In this document: positions 27,043-36,641 of the stretch, piece by piece | Position numbering within the stretch: the stretch's first letter is position 1 | How the letters are laid out: every line of letters begins with the position of its first letter | Source: Ruminococcus sp. XPD3002 | Lineage (GTDB): Bacteria; Bacillota; Clostridia; Oscillospirales; Ruminococcaceae | NCBI GenBank assembly: GCA_900119535.1 | Contig: FPJT01000016.1 | Location: 1 to 64,000, forward strand | Direction: 5' to 3' | Length of the DNA: 64,000 bases | Program-made: the position numbers and the translations under genes | Notes under the pieces: model-generated | Database searches by the model: none | Told to the model about the DNA's origin: nothing | The model's input: only the letters and a program-made list of their open reading frames with translations

Positions 27043-28386
27043 ATGGTTGAGCTGAAGATCGGTCAGGAAGTCGAAATGGAATACGGCGGCTCTGCCAAGG
27101 TGCTTAGCATAATCGGCAGCGGCGGTCAAGGTATCGTTTACCTTGTTGAATTCAACGGTATGAACTGGGCGCTCAAATGGTATGACGTAGATAAGATCAA
27201 AAACCCCGAGGCGTTCAGGAAGAATATCCAGAACAATATAAAGGACGGTCCCCCAAGTGACAAATTCCTCTGGCCGAAATATCTTACAAAGGAAGACGGT
27301 TCGGGACAGTTCGGTTATATAATGGAACTCAGGCCCGAGGGATTCGATTCCTTCGTGGATATCCTGAATACCTACAAGCTGACTATTGATCCTCTTACAG
27401 GATGTGCTGTAAAGACTCCCGTAAGATTCACAAGTCTCTTCGCTATGATAACTGCCGTTATCAATATAGTAAATGCTTTCCGTCAGCTCCACAGAGCCGG
27501 AAAGAGCTATCAGGACCTTAACGACGGCGGTTTCTTCATAAATGTCTCTACAGGTGAGATCCTCGTCTGTGACTGTGACAATATCGCTCCTGACGGAAGC
27601 AACTTCGGTATCGGCGGTAAGCCGGGCTATATGGCTCCCGAAGTAGTCAGAGGCGTGGCTAAGCCGAATGTCCAGACCGATAAGTATTCCCTTGCGGTCG
27701 TTCTCTTCAAGCTTCTCTTCAGAGGCGATCCTATGGAGGGACAGAAGGTCGTCAAGGATATATGCCTTACAGAGGCTTCAGAGCTCCGTCACTACGGCTC
27801 CAATGCCCTGTTCGTGTACGATCCCGATGATGCTTCAAACAGACCTGTCCGCGGAATACACGACAACGTTATCAAGTTCTGGAGGATATACCCCGATTAT
27901 ATCCGCGATGCCTTCACCCGCTCATTCACTACAGGTATAAAAGAACCCAATAAGCGAATGATAGAGAATGAATGGCAGAAGCTGTTCATCCGCCTGCGTT
28001 CAGAGATAATCTCATGTAAGTGCGGAAGAACAAACTTCACTTCAATGTTTGAAAAGATCGGCGATACCTCATACCGCTGTCCGAAATGCGGTTCTACATT
28101 TGCCACACTGGCTTTCAGCAACCGCGATTACCGTATACCGCTCTACGTCGGAGCTAAGCTCTACGACTGTGAGATATCTCCCGAATCAGACGATTTCCAG
28201 ACAGCTGCAGGCGAGCTTGTCGAGAATAAGCTGAAAGCAGGAATGCTCGGTATCAAGAATATTTCTGAGAAAACATGGCGTGCAAAAATGCCTGACGGCG
28301 TTTTTTACGATATACCTACCGGAAAAGGCTTCCCGATCTGGAACGGGCTTGAAGTCGATTTCGGCAGCGTAAAGGCTACTATATGA
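27043..28386 (+). CDS. Ser/Thr protein kinase-like protein with C-terminal zinc ribbon (TerY-P triad kinase)
   Basis: A 447-residue protein. The kinase lobe shows a Gly-rich loop (GSGGQGIVYLV), Lys in ALKWY, a catalytic loop reading YQDLNDGGFFIN (the HRD His and Arg are replaced), a DFG equivalent DCDN, and YMAPE. A C-terminal zinc ribbon has CKCG and CPKCG. The catalytic Asp and Asn are present, so activity is plausible despite the divergence. Together with the vWA and PP2C genes downstream it matches the TerY-P triad described in Ter-linked stress systems. No TerD-type gene is in the window. Confidence 0.82.
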   Translation: MVELKIGQEVEMEYGGSAKVLSIIGSGGQGIVYLVEFNGMNWALKWYDVDKIKNPEAFRKNIQNNIKDGPPSDKFLWPKYLTKEDGSGQFGYIMELRPEGFDSFVDILNTYKLTIDPLTGCAVKTPVRFTSLFAMITAVINIVNAFRQLHRAGKSYQDLNDGGFFINVSTGEILVCDCDNIAPDGSNFGIGGKPGYMAPEVVRGVAKPNVQTDKYSLAVVLFKLLFRGDPMEGQKVVKDICLTEASELRHYGSNALFVYDPDDASNRPVRGIHDNVIKFWRIYPDYIRDAFTRSFTTGIKEPNKRMIENEWQKLFIRLRSEIISCKCGRTNFTSMFEKIGDTSYRCPKCGSTFATLAFSNRDYRIPLYVGAKLYDCEISPESDDFQTAAGELVENKLKAGMLGIKNISEKTWRAKMPDGVFYDIPTGKGFPIWNGLEVDFGSVKATI

Positions 28387-28423
28387 AAACAAATACAAAC
28401 AAACGAAAGGGTGTTTTAAACTT

Positions 28424-29287
28424 ATGAGCAAAGAAAATATGGCAGATCAGAAGGCTATGAACGGTCAGCCATCCGAAGCTCCGGAGAAAATACTTAAAGA
28501 AAATACCTCTGCCGAAAGCAGTATACTGGATTTTGATGACGATGATCCCCTCAGCGCTACAGGCGTTTCAAGAAAGAGCCTCGTTATCTTCTTCCTGATC
28601 GATACTTCGGGAAGTATGAAGGGTACTAAGATGGGTGAGCTGAATACAGTTATGGAGGAGCTTATCCCCGAGATAAGAAGAGTCGGTGAAGCAGATACCG
28701 AGGTAAAGGTAGCTGTTCTTACCTTCGCAACAAACGTTAAATGGATGTATTCCGCTCCTATCCCGATAGAGGAATTTGAATGGGCAAGACTCCGCGCAGA
28801 TGGCGTTACAAGCATGGGAGAGGCATTCAGAGAGCTTTCTATAAGAATGTCGAGAAACAGCTTCCTTAACTCTCCTTCACTTTCATTCGCTCCCGTTATT
28901 TTCCTTATGACAGACGGCTATCCGTCGGATGACTATAAGGAAGGCCTTAAGACTCTTAAAGGCAACAGCTGGTATAAATTCGGTCTTAAAGCCGCTCTTG
29001 GCATAGGAAACGAAGCAAACGATGATATGCTCGCAGAGTTTACAGGCTCAAAGGATACCGTTGTTCACGCTTATTCAGGAAGTCAGCTGGCTCAGATGAT
29101 CAAGATCATCGCTGTAACTTCTTCACAGATCGGAAGTAAGAGTATGACTCTCTCAGACGATACAAAACATGAGCTCACAGAGGCAGAAGTCTATGCCGCT
29201 AAACAGAAACTCCTCGGCGAACAGATCCAGGAGCTCGTTAAGAATCAGGACGACTCTGCTCCCGTTCCTTTCGATACAGGCTGGTAA
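28424..29287 (+). CDS. vWA-domain protein (TerY-like)
   Basis: A 287-residue cytoplasmic protein. The N-terminal 45 residues are acidic and disordered. The vWA domain begins at VIFFLIDTSGSMKG with a complete MIDAS: Asp60-x-Ser62-x-Ser64, Thr in DGVTSMGEAF, and Asp in FLMTDGYPSDD. TerY-type vWA proteins bind metal and partner with a kinase and phosphatase, as found on both sides here (37 bp after the kinase, 39 bp before the phosphatase). Its role is inferred from this context. Confidence 0.88.
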   Translation: MSKENMADQKAMNGQPSEAPEKILKENTSAESSILDFDDDDPLSATGVSRKSLVIFFLIDTSGSMKGTKMGELNTVMEELIPEIRRVGEADTEVKVAVLTFATNVKWMYSAPIPIEEFEWARLRADGVTSMGEAFRELSIRMSRNSFLNSPSLSFAPVIFLMTDGYPSDDYKEGLKTLKGNSWYKFGLKAALGIGNEANDDMLAEFTGSKDTVVHAYSGSQLAQMIKIIAVTSSQIGSKSMTLSDDTKHELTEAEVYAAKQKLLGEQIQELVKNQDDSAPVPFDTGW

Positions 29288-29326
29288 TTCAACACTAAAT
29301 CTTGTATAGGAAGGGGGCTGGACATA

Positions 29327-30277
29327 ATGCAGATCGGTTTTTGCCATACCGTGACAGGCGCAAGCCACGTCGAAAGAGGTACTGTTTGTCAGGATTATTC
29401 AGCATATCAGATAACCGACAACTATTCTATCGCCGTTGTCGCCGACGGTCATGGAAGCAAAAAACATTTCAGAAGTGATCTTGGTTCAAAATTTGCAGTG
29501 GAGGCTGCTCTCGAAACTATCGAAGAGTTCTATAAAGCAGAAGGCTTTGAAAACGCTATCCTCGCAGATGATGAAAAGATCATCAAAATGATCGAAAAGC
29601 ATATCATCGCCCGCTGGGATGAGAAAATACAGGCAGATATCAGGAAAAATCCTGTTACCTATAAGGAAAAAGAACCGTTTACCGATGAGGAATTCAAAGA
29701 GTTCACTACCGCGACCTTCTATGGAACAACCCTCATTGTTGCTGTAATGAACGAACTCTTTACCTTCGGAATCCAGATCGGAGACGGAAGCCTTGTTGCT
29801 ATTTTTGAAGACGCCGAAGCAGAAATGCCTATAATGTATCAGGAGTCTGCTCCCGCTAATATAACCGCTTCAATGTGCAATTCAAACGCTATCGACCTTT
29901 TCAACAGCTTTTTCATAGACGACAGATACCCTATCGCGGTATTCGTCTCTACTGACGGACTGTACACTTCTTTCAACAGCGAGGATGATTTCCTCGATTA
30001 TCACACGATAATCGCAAGCAAGCTTAACGATCTTGACAATTTTGATGAGACAATCGTTAAAAATCTCACCAAACGCGCAAATTTCGGCACACAGGACGAC
30101 ATTTCCCTTGCGTGTGTCTTTGATGAGGACATGGTGAGCGAATCGGCTGAACTTCTCGCCGAAGCAGTCGCAAATAACAAAGAAAGAGCCAAGTCAAGAA
30201 AAGCCGAGGCACTGGCTAACCTTGAAAAACAAAGGCTCAAGAACGCCATGAGAAAAAATGGCGACGAAGAATTTTAA
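29327..30277 (+). CDS. PP2C-like Ser/Thr phosphatase
   Basis: A 316-residue protein phosphatase. Metal-binding motifs are DYSAY, VVADGHGSKKH, FGIQIGDGSLVAIF, FVSTDGLYTSF and a C-terminal DDISLACVFD. It ends with a charged Lys/Arg/Glu-rich helix (about 285-316). It probably reverses phosphorylation by the kinase encoded two genes upstream, completing the kinase-vWA-PP2C triad. The ribosome site is GGAAGGGGG. Confidence 0.88.
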   Translation: MQIGFCHTVTGASHVERGTVCQDYSAYQITDNYSIAVVADGHGSKKHFRSDLGSKFAVEAALETIEEFYKAEGFENAILADDEKIIKMIEKHIIARWDEKIQADIRKNPVTYKEKEPFTDEEFKEFTTATFYGTTLIVAVMNELFTFGIQIGDGSLVAIFEDAEAEMPIMYQESAPANITASMCNSNAIDLFNSFFIDDRYPIAVFVSTDGLYTSFNSEDDFLDYHTIIASKLNDLDNFDETIVKNLTKRANFGTQDDISLACVFDEDMVSESAELLAEAVANNKERAKSRKAEALANLEKQRLKNAMRKNGDEEF

Positions 30278-30295
30278 TATAATGGAGAGATTGCT

Positions 30296-31321
30296 ATGGA
30301 AACTAAAACAAAAAAAGGGAATACACCTGTTCTTATCATATGTGCGGTACTTTTCCTCATTCTCTGGTTCATCCAGGGCAGAATGAACGGAAGAGAAAAC
30401 CCTGCTATAATGGGCCTTATCGAAAACCTTCAGGGTATATCTCAGAGAGAAAATCTCAACCTTGATTCCGTTATCGGTCCACTCAAAGGCATGTCAAGAG
30501 GCGGAAGCAGCGTCAGCGGTATCATAGCTCAGCTTCAGGTAATGATCTCAGCTATCCTCGTTCTTACAAACAAGAAGAGAGGCTTCATCACTGCTGTTAT
30601 CCTTAACGTTTTTAACCTCGGATTTATCACACTTTTCTCTATCGTTCTCGCTAAGAACTTCAACGCTCTTCCCGGTGTTGCTGTTGCACTTTGTACTCTT
30701 ATCATCAGCGGTATCATCTACTACTTCACACAGAAGACAGACAAGATGCACGAAGAGCTTACAAAGAGCTATGAACAGGCTATCGAGAATAACCGTATAA
30801 TCCAGGAGAAGGACGAGGTTCTTTCTTACCTTGCTTACTACGACCGTCTTACTCAGATGCCTAACAGACACTCATTCATGGAAAACCTCGAAGAGCGTAT
30901 TGCAAGCGGCGGAGACTGCACTATCATCTATATCGATATCGATAACTTCAAGATCATCAACGATACTTTCGGCCACAGCACAGGTGATGAGCTCCTCGTT
31001 CAGTATGCAAACAGGATCGAAGCTCTCTGCGGCGAAAACAACTTTGCTGCAAAGATCGGCGGCGACGAGTTCGGTATCATTCTCCACTCAGGCTATTCAA
31101 GCAACGATATCATCAACTTCGTTGCTCAGCTCCAGAGCGTATTCAGCGATACAATAAACCTCAGAGGCGACGATTTCAGCCTTACCGCAAGCTTCGGTAC
31201 AGCTAACTTCCCTTCAGACGCAAGAAGCACAGAAGACCTCTTCAGAGCTGCTGAATCTGCTATGTTCAGCGCTAAGGCTAACGGAAAGAATCAGCTCTGC
31301 TTCTACAGAAGGAACGCATAA
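30296..31321 (+). CDS. Membrane diguanylate cyclase
   Basis: A 341-residue protein with an N-terminal membrane region of about four helices (about 12-28, 75-95, 98-118, 122-142), a coiled linker, and a GGDEF domain (about 180-340). The signature KIGGDEFGIIL is intact, as is IDIDNFKIINDTFGH, so it should make c-di-GMP. The position where an RxxD inhibitory site would lie reads GENN, so product feedback is probably absent. It follows the PP2C gene by 18 bases, linking second-messenger synthesis to the triad. Confidence 0.9.
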   Translation: METKTKKGNTPVLIICAVLFLILWFIQGRMNGRENPAIMGLIENLQGISQRENLNLDSVIGPLKGMSRGGSSVSGIIAQLQVMISAILVLTNKKRGFITAVILNVFNLGFITLFSIVLAKNFNALPGVAVALCTLIISGIIYYFTQKTDKMHEELTKSYEQAIENNRIIQEKDEVLSYLAYYDRLTQMPNRHSFMENLEERIASGGDCTIIYIDIDNFKIINDTFGHSTGDELLVQYANRIEALCGENNFAAKIGGDEFGIILHSGYSSNDIINFVAQLQSVFSDTINLRGDDFSLTASFGTANFPSDARSTEDLFRAAESAMFSAKANGKNQLCFYRRNA

Positions 31322-31358
31322 TAAGTGATCATAACACTCCTTTGCTGCCGCGGCAGCC

Positions 31359-31389
31359 CGGTCCTGATGCAGCAAATGCCTCAGGACCG
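31359..31389 (+). other. Intra-operon hairpin
   Basis: CGGTCCTGA and TCAGGACCG form a 9-bp perfect stem with a 13-base loop between the diguanylate cyclase and the next gene, with no T run after it. It may protect or process the mRNA rather than terminate it. The preceding CTGCCGCGGCAG is a second small palindrome. Confidence 0.45.
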
Positions 31390-31428
31390 ATAAGGGAGTA
31401 TATTTGTATGAAAGGATATCAATAAAAC

Positions 31429-32790
31429 ATGGAATTGGATGCACTGTATACCAAAGCTAAATCACTGATCGATACAGTTAAGAAGGAAAAGCCCGAGGCT
31501 GTTTCCTATGCTGATTCCGCTCTGTGTATCATAGTTTCCGATGAAGAGGAACTGTTCACAGGTATAACAGGTATCAGTATAGATAAAAACAGCGTTACAA
31601 CTACTTGTTCCGAGTATAATGCGATCATGTCTATGCTTGTTGAAAACAAGATCAACGCGAAACAGATGATAAGCGTTTCGTTCGCTGATAAAAGTATACT
31701 TAAACCATGCAGTAACTGCATCAAGCTTCTTTACCGCGTAAACAGCGCAAATACAGCTTGTCAGGTCGTGATCTCCGAGAAACAGTCGGTTACTGCTGAA
31801 AGCCTTGAAACTTCAGGCTCTTCCGAAAACATCTTCGATCAGATCCCTGATTTCAATTTCGCTTCGGATAGTCTTGCAAATGCAGAGCACAAACCGCTCG
31901 GTATGCCTGCCGAATTCGCAGCTGACGCAGAGGCAGACGAGGATAACCCGTTCTACGAACCGCCTATCAACAGAGAAAATAAGGAGGATGTTCCCGATTA
32001 CCTCATCAGTCCACAGGCTGCAGGTCCGAACTTTCTCTATTCAGACCTCGACGATGCACGAAAAATGGGCATGAGCGGTTATCCGCACGTTCAGCAGTCC
32101 GCTCAGGGACAGCAGGTAAATCCGCAGAACGGATATGCTTTCCCACAGGACGGAAATGGCTATTTCACGCCGTATCAGCACGGGGTACCTCAGCCCCAGC
32201 AGATGCAGGGCATGAATCCTCAGCAGATGCAGCAGTATAATCCACAGTATATGCAGGGCATGAACCCCCAGCAGATGCAGCAGGGTATCAATCCTCAGCA
32301 AATGATGCAGCAAGGCATGAACCCTCAGCAGATGATGCAGCAGGGCATGAATCCTCAGCAGATGCAGCAGGGCATCAATCCTCAGCAGATGATGCAGCAG
32401 GGCATCAACCCTCAGCAGATGCAGGGCGGATACGGTATGCCTCAGCAGCAGAACGGCTATATGAACGCTGCTCCCTATAATCAGAACCCCGGAAACCGTT
32501 CTGTCAACGTTTCATACCAGAATAACGGTTCGGGATATAACGGCAGCCATTATCAGCAGAGCATACCTCAGTCTCAGCTCAATTCCACCAACGGAAGCGC
32601 TGCTGCTTACAGACAGAAAGTTAATGCATTTATGGGAAAAACAGCTGCTCCCGTACAGGGCGTCGATCACCAGATATCCTCTTCATCAGGCGCTTCTATG
32701 GAAGAACTGATGAAACAGGCAAAGGAAAAGAAGAAAGTTGCAAAGGTAAATTCAGACTTCAAAAAGAAAATGAAGGACATGGGATTTTAA
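31429..32790 (+). CDS. Cytidine-deaminase-like domain fused to Gln/Met-rich repeat protein
   Basis: A 453-residue protein. Residues 1-120 resemble the cytidine deaminase fold: Cys60-Ser-Glu62 (TTCSEYNAIMSML) corresponds to the Cys-Ala-Glu motif, and Pro93-Cys94-x2-Cys97 (KPCSNCIKLL) to the second zinc motif, with about the spacing seen in Bacillus Cdd. Residues about 225-340 are tandem copies of Gly-(Met/Ile)-Asn-Pro-Gln-Gln-Met-(Met)-Gln-Gln, a prion-like low-complexity tract. The C-terminus is Lys-rich and helical. No annotated function is known to me. It lies at the end of the kinase/vWA/PP2C/GGDEF cluster, 107 bp after the cyclase. The ribosome site is weak (AAAGGA, 12 bases off). Confidence 0.75.
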   Translation: MELDALYTKAKSLIDTVKKEKPEAVSYADSALCIIVSDEEELFTGITGISIDKNSVTTTCSEYNAIMSMLVENKINAKQMISVSFADKSILKPCSNCIKLLYRVNSANTACQVVISEKQSVTAESLETSGSSENIFDQIPDFNFASDSLANAEHKPLGMPAEFAADAEADEDNPFYEPPINRENKEDVPDYLISPQAAGPNFLYSDLDDARKMGMSGYPHVQQSAQGQQVNPQNGYAFPQDGNGYFTPYQHGVPQPQQMQGMNPQQMQQYNPQYMQGMNPQQMQQGINPQQMMQQGMNPQQMMQQGMNPQQMQQGINPQQMMQQGINPQQMQGGYGMPQQQNGYMNAAPYNQNPGNRSVNVSYQNNGSGYNGSHYQQSIPQSQLNSTNGSAAAYRQKVNAFMGKTAAPVQGVDHQISSSSGASMEELMKQAKEKKKVAKVNSDFKKKMKDMGF

Positions 32791-32918
32791 TAAACATTTA
32801 AGTATTTATCGTATCTCATATAATAATAATTATCACACTGCTAAAAACAATACAAAATTGTTGAAATATTTTCTACGAAAACTCACCAAAATTTCTATTC
32901 CAAATAACAAAAAAATAC

Positions 32919-32947
32919 TTGCTAACGCCTTAGAAATGTGATATAAT
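32919..32947 (+). promoter_or_regulatory. Promoter of the small membrane protein gene
   Basis: TTGCTA (32919-32924) and TATAAT (32942-32947), 17 bp apart, lie in the AT-rich 266-bp gap after the Gln/Met-rich gene. They give an mRNA leader of about 100 bases. Confidence 0.65.
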
Positions 32948-33056
32948 TGAAAATGAGGATTAAGAAAAAATTACAGAAAGTTTTATTTGTATTATAATTT
33001 ATGTTCTGTAAATCATAATTGTAAAGCTTTCAACCATTTCTTGGAGGTTATTTTCT

Positions 33057-33584
33057 ATGACGTATATGCTCAATAGTATCGAGGACGCTATTGATAGAAA
33101 GTTTCTTGTTGTAACTTCCCTCAAGGGACAGGTCCAGGCAGGAACCGTTGTTCATATAATGAACGCCTATCAAGCAAACGGTGGTGTGGTCGTCGATTAC
33201 AGAGACTCGGTTTCAGGTATGGATCATACAGTTAAGTTCCCGAGTATCAAGGATTTCTACAAATGGGCAAGACCTGATAACTTCATTGCCCGTTACTACG
33301 ACAGATTCTCTGTCAGAGACATTCAGCAGTACATCAAGCTTACAAACCGTACTTTCAAGTCATTTTGCCTGCCGATAATCATCGCAGCAGTAATACTCGT
33401 ATGGATAATTTGTCTGCTGTTTATACCAAACATTATCGTAAAACTCATTGTTGCGGTTGCGCTTTCAATAATGGTTGCGTTTGCGATCTGGTCTATCTAC
33501 AAGAATCATCATACAAAGGTCATGATGAAGCTTTATCGGAGCGTCAGCGCAGACTGGGCTGCAGGCGGTCTTGTAATCAGATAA
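33057..33584 (+). CDS. Small membrane protein of unknown function
   Basis: A 175-residue protein not recognised. Residues 1-100 are soluble and contain a short basic/aromatic stretch. Two adjacent membrane helices follow (about 106-126 and 128-150), then a short C-terminal tail. TTGGAGG precedes the ATG, and the gene has its own promoter and a strong terminator, so it is expressed alone. Its proximity to the TerY-P-like island may be coincidental. Confidence 0.7.
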   Translation: MTYMLNSIEDAIDRKFLVVTSLKGQVQAGTVVHIMNAYQANGGVVVDYRDSVSGMDHTVKFPSIKDFYKWARPDNFIARYYDRFSVRDIQQYIKLTNRTFKSFCLPIIIAAVILVWIICLLFIPNIIVKLIVAVALSIMVAFAIWSIYKNHHTKVMMKLYRSVSADWAAGGLVIR

Positions 33585-33588
33585 CTAT

Positions 33589-33622
33589 AAAGGCTTTGGG
33601 AATGTTCCCAAAGCCTTTTTTA
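33589..33622 (+). terminator. Terminator after the small membrane protein
   Basis: AAAGGCTTTGGGAA and TTCCCAAAGCCTTT form a 14-bp perfect stem with a 2-base gap, followed by a T run: a textbook intrinsic terminator. Confidence 0.9.
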
Positions 33623-33721
33623 TGCACTATCGCCTCCCCTGTCACTGCTCTATTGTGCATATCATACACACCTTTTATAAAGAAAAGCACGATTTATCAG
33701 TTTATAAAATACAATAATGTA

Positions 33722-33750
33722 TTGATTTTTTGTTCAAAATATGTTATAAT
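33722..33750 (+). promoter_or_regulatory. Promoter of the PL11 lyase gene
   Basis: TTGATT (33722-33727) and TATAAT (33745-33750) are separated by 17 bp, about 80 bases upstream of the lyase start at 33836. Confidence 0.7.
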
Positions 33751-33835
33751 CCAAACGTAAGCACAAAATATTGATGCAAAATAACAAATTATGAAGAGTA
33801 TTGAAACACGTATTTTTATCAGGAGGTCATTCAAG

Positions 33836-36616
33836 ATGAGCAGATCTTTCAGAAAAATAACCGCTGCTGCCGCTTCCCTTGCATTGGCAGTTTGCAGCAA
33901 CTCCGCTTTACTCACTTCTTTAACCGCTGATGCAGCTTACGGTGTGGGCGGCAACGGAAGCGCTGTTATGGAGTATCTCGACCGCGGAGTCTACGCTATC
34001 AAGTCCGGCAACGGCATGTTCATCAGCTGGCGATTCAATGCTGATGACGACGATAACGCAGAATTCAGACTCTACCGTGACGGCAATCTCATCTACACCA
34101 GCAAGGCAGGCGATCCCAATAACTTCTGGGACAGCACAGGTTCTTCATCTTCAAAATACCGCGTTGACACCATTGAAAACGGCAGCGTGGTCATGTCCTC
34201 GGACTGTAAATTCACTTCGGGTACAAACTACTTCGATATCCCTCTGGACGTTCCCAACGGCGGCACTATAAACGGTGAAGCTTACACCTATTCACCCAAT
34301 GACTGCTGTGTTGGCGACGTTGACGGCGACGGACAGTACGAGATCTTCCTCAAATGGGATCCAAGCAACTCAAAGGATAATTCACAGGTAACCGACACCA
34401 AAAAGGGCATACAGGGCGTTACAGGCAAGGTCTATATCGACTGCTATACACTCGAAGGAAAAAAGCTCTGGCGTATCGATATGGGACGCAATGTCCGTGC
34501 AGGTCAGCACTACACTCAGATGTGCGTGGCTGATTTCGACTGCGACGGCAAGGCTGAACTCATAACCAAGACCTGCGACGGTACTGTTGACGGTACAGGC
34601 AAGGTCATCGGCGACGGTAATGCAAATTATGTCAGCAGTGCAGGTACTATCCTCACAGGTCCCGAATATCTCACACTTTTCGAGGGCACAACAGGTAAAG
34701 CACTTGATACTATCGACTTCCCCGTTCCCCGAGGTGATGCCACAAGCAATGCCGCAAAATCCACTTGGGGCGATAACTACGGAAACCGCTGCGAGCGTAT
34801 GAATTCCGCTATCGCTTATCTGGACGGTGTTCACCCCTCCGCTGTATACGGCAGAGGTTACTATACAAGACTTACTCTTTCGGCTGTTGACGTCCGCAAC
34901 GGTAAGCTTGAAAAGCGCTGGGTATACGATACAGGCTTCAATAAGAACGATCCCGGCTACGGCTGCGGAAATCACAATGTAATGGTTGCCGACTTCGATA
35001 ACGACGGCAAACAGGAAGTCTGCATGGGCGCTTCATGTATCGATGATAACGGCAAGCTTCTCTGGTCCACAAAGCAGCTCCACGGCGATGCAATGCACAT
35101 CGGCGATCTCGTTCCGAGCCGTGAGGGACAGGAGGTATTTATCTGCCACGAGGACGGAAAATACGGCATCTCACTTGTTGACGGCAAGAACGGTTCGATA
35201 ATCTGGCATTATGACGGCGACAAGGATACGGGACGCTGCTGCGCTGACAATATAATCTCAGGCAACGGCGGTGCTGAATTCTGGGGCTCAAGACCTGCAA
35301 ATGCTGTATTCGATGTTGACGGTAAGCAAATAGGCAATAAATGGCCTTCCACAAACTTCCTTATCTACTGGGACGGCGATCTGGAGCGTGAGCTTCTTGA
35401 CGATATCACTATTACCGACGGTGCGGCAATAAACAACTATCCTGCAATATTCACAGCTACAGGCTGTGCTTCAAACAACAGTACAAAGGCTGTTCCATGC
35501 CTTACTGCCGACCTTTTCGGCGACTGGCGTGAGGAACTCATCCTCAGAACTACCGACAACTCAAAGCTTCGTATCTGGTGTACAAATACCGAGACAAATG
35601 TAAGACTTACAACTCTCATGCACGATATGCAATATCGTATGCAGGCAGGCTGCGAGCAGAGCTCATACAACCAGCCTCCGCACGTAAGCTACTACCTCGA
35701 TTCAAACGCTCCCCTGCCCCCGAGACCTGACGTAAAGCTCAACGGTTCAGCAAATAAGATAAACGAACCCGTAATAGATATACCCGTTGTTACCGAGCCT
35801 CCTACAGAAGCTCCGAAGGTCAGCGGAGAGCTTATTCAGAACCTCGTTGTAAACGACGATGCCACAAGAGCTGACTGGAGCATCGCTCCTTCCATATCAG
35901 TCGGCGGAAACATTTTCGGCGACAGAGACTTCACTTATATAGCACTTCCCGACGTCATCAACGGCGCAGAAGCTATAAAGACAGCCTGCAACTCAAAGAA
36001 CAGCATAGGCGACCTGGGAAGCTTCACCGCAGGTGAGGATATAAACGCGTATATCCTTCTCGATCAGCGTGTTGAAGCCGCAAACAACATCCCCGACTGG
36101 ATAAGAAGCTGGGAAAAGACAGGTCTTACCGCTGCAAGCAGCAACGATGTTGTATTTGATCTTTACAAGAGATCATTCAGCAAGGGCGAGACAGTTACCC
36201 TCGGTACAAACGGTATGACAGGAAATGTTATCAACTATACCGTTTTCGTAACAAAAGCACAGGAACCTGCTACAGAGCCTCCTACAGAAGCTCCCACAGA
36301 ACCGATAACAGAAGCTCCTACTGAGCCTGCTACTGAAGCACCTACAGATGCTCCGACAACTGTACAGCCTACAGATGCACCTCCTGTTACAGAGATACTC
36401 TACGGCGATGCATCCTGCGACGGATATGTAACTCTTGCTGATGCGCTTCTCATTCTCCAGAATATCGCCAACAGCCAAAAGTACCCTATCACTGAACCGG
36501 GCGTAAGAAATGCAGACTGCTACAACCCGGGCGACGGTATCACAGCTATGGATGCTCTTGCTATCCAGCGTCTTGATGCAAAAACAATAACTTCACTCCC
36601 TGAGATGCCGCAGTAA
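33836..36616 (+). CDS. Secreted rhamnogalacturonan lyase (PL11) with dockerin
   Basis: A 926-residue enzyme: signal peptide (about 1-32), PL11 eight-bladed propeller lyase (about 35-630; phrases such as CCVGDVDGDGQYEIFLKWDPSN, VADFDCDGKAELITKTCDGT and LTADLFGDWREELILRT), an accessory beta domain (about 660-815), a Thr/Pro/Glu-rich linker (about 818-858) and a C-terminal dockerin (GDASCDGYVTLADALLILQ; GDGITAMDALAIQ). PL11 cleaves the rhamnogalacturonan I backbone of pectin. The start at 33836 has AGGAGG nine bases upstream; the earlier in-frame ATG lacks one. The dockerin implies attachment to a cellulosome. Confidence 0.92.
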   Translation: MSRSFRKITAAAASLALAVCSNSALLTSLTADAAYGVGGNGSAVMEYLDRGVYAIKSGNGMFISWRFNADDDDNAEFRLYRDGNLIYTSKAGDPNNFWDSTGSSSSKYRVDTIENGSVVMSSDCKFTSGTNYFDIPLDVPNGGTINGEAYTYSPNDCCVGDVDGDGQYEIFLKWDPSNSKDNSQVTDTKKGIQGVTGKVYIDCYTLEGKKLWRIDMGRNVRAGQHYTQMCVADFDCDGKAELITKTCDGTVDGTGKVIGDGNANYVSSAGTILTGPEYLTLFEGTTGKALDTIDFPVPRGDATSNAAKSTWGDNYGNRCERMNSAIAYLDGVHPSAVYGRGYYTRLTLSAVDVRNGKLEKRWVYDTGFNKNDPGYGCGNHNVMVADFDNDGKQEVCMGASCIDDNGKLLWSTKQLHGDAMHIGDLVPSREGQEVFICHEDGKYGISLVDGKNGSIIWHYDGDKDTGRCCADNIISGNGGAEFWGSRPANAVFDVDGKQIGNKWPSTNFLIYWDGDLERELLDDITITDGAAINNYPAIFTATGCASNNSTKAVPCLTADLFGDWREELILRTTDNSKLRIWCTNTETNVRLTTLMHDMQYRMQAGCEQSSYNQPPHVSYYLDSNAPLPPRPDVKLNGSANKINEPVIDIPVVTEPPTEAPKVSGELIQNLVVNDDATRADWSIAPSISVGGNIFGDRDFTYIALPDVINGAEAIKTACNSKNSIGDLGSFTAGEDINAYILLDQRVEAANNIPDWIRSWEKTGLTAASSNDVVFDLYKRSFSKGETVTLGTNGMTGNVINYTVFVTKAQEPATEPPTEAPTEPITEAPTEPATEAPTDAPTTVQPTDAPPVTEILYGDASCDGYVTLADALLILQNIANSQKYPITEPGVRNADCYNPGDGITAMDALAIQRLDAKTITSLPEMPQ

Positions 36617-36641
36617 AAGACGGTTAAAAACAGGAACATAC

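Noticed and set aside
32190-32430. Short tandem DNA repeats as a CRISPR or satellite
   Set aside because: They are in frame and encode the Gln/Met-rich repeat of the 31429 gene.
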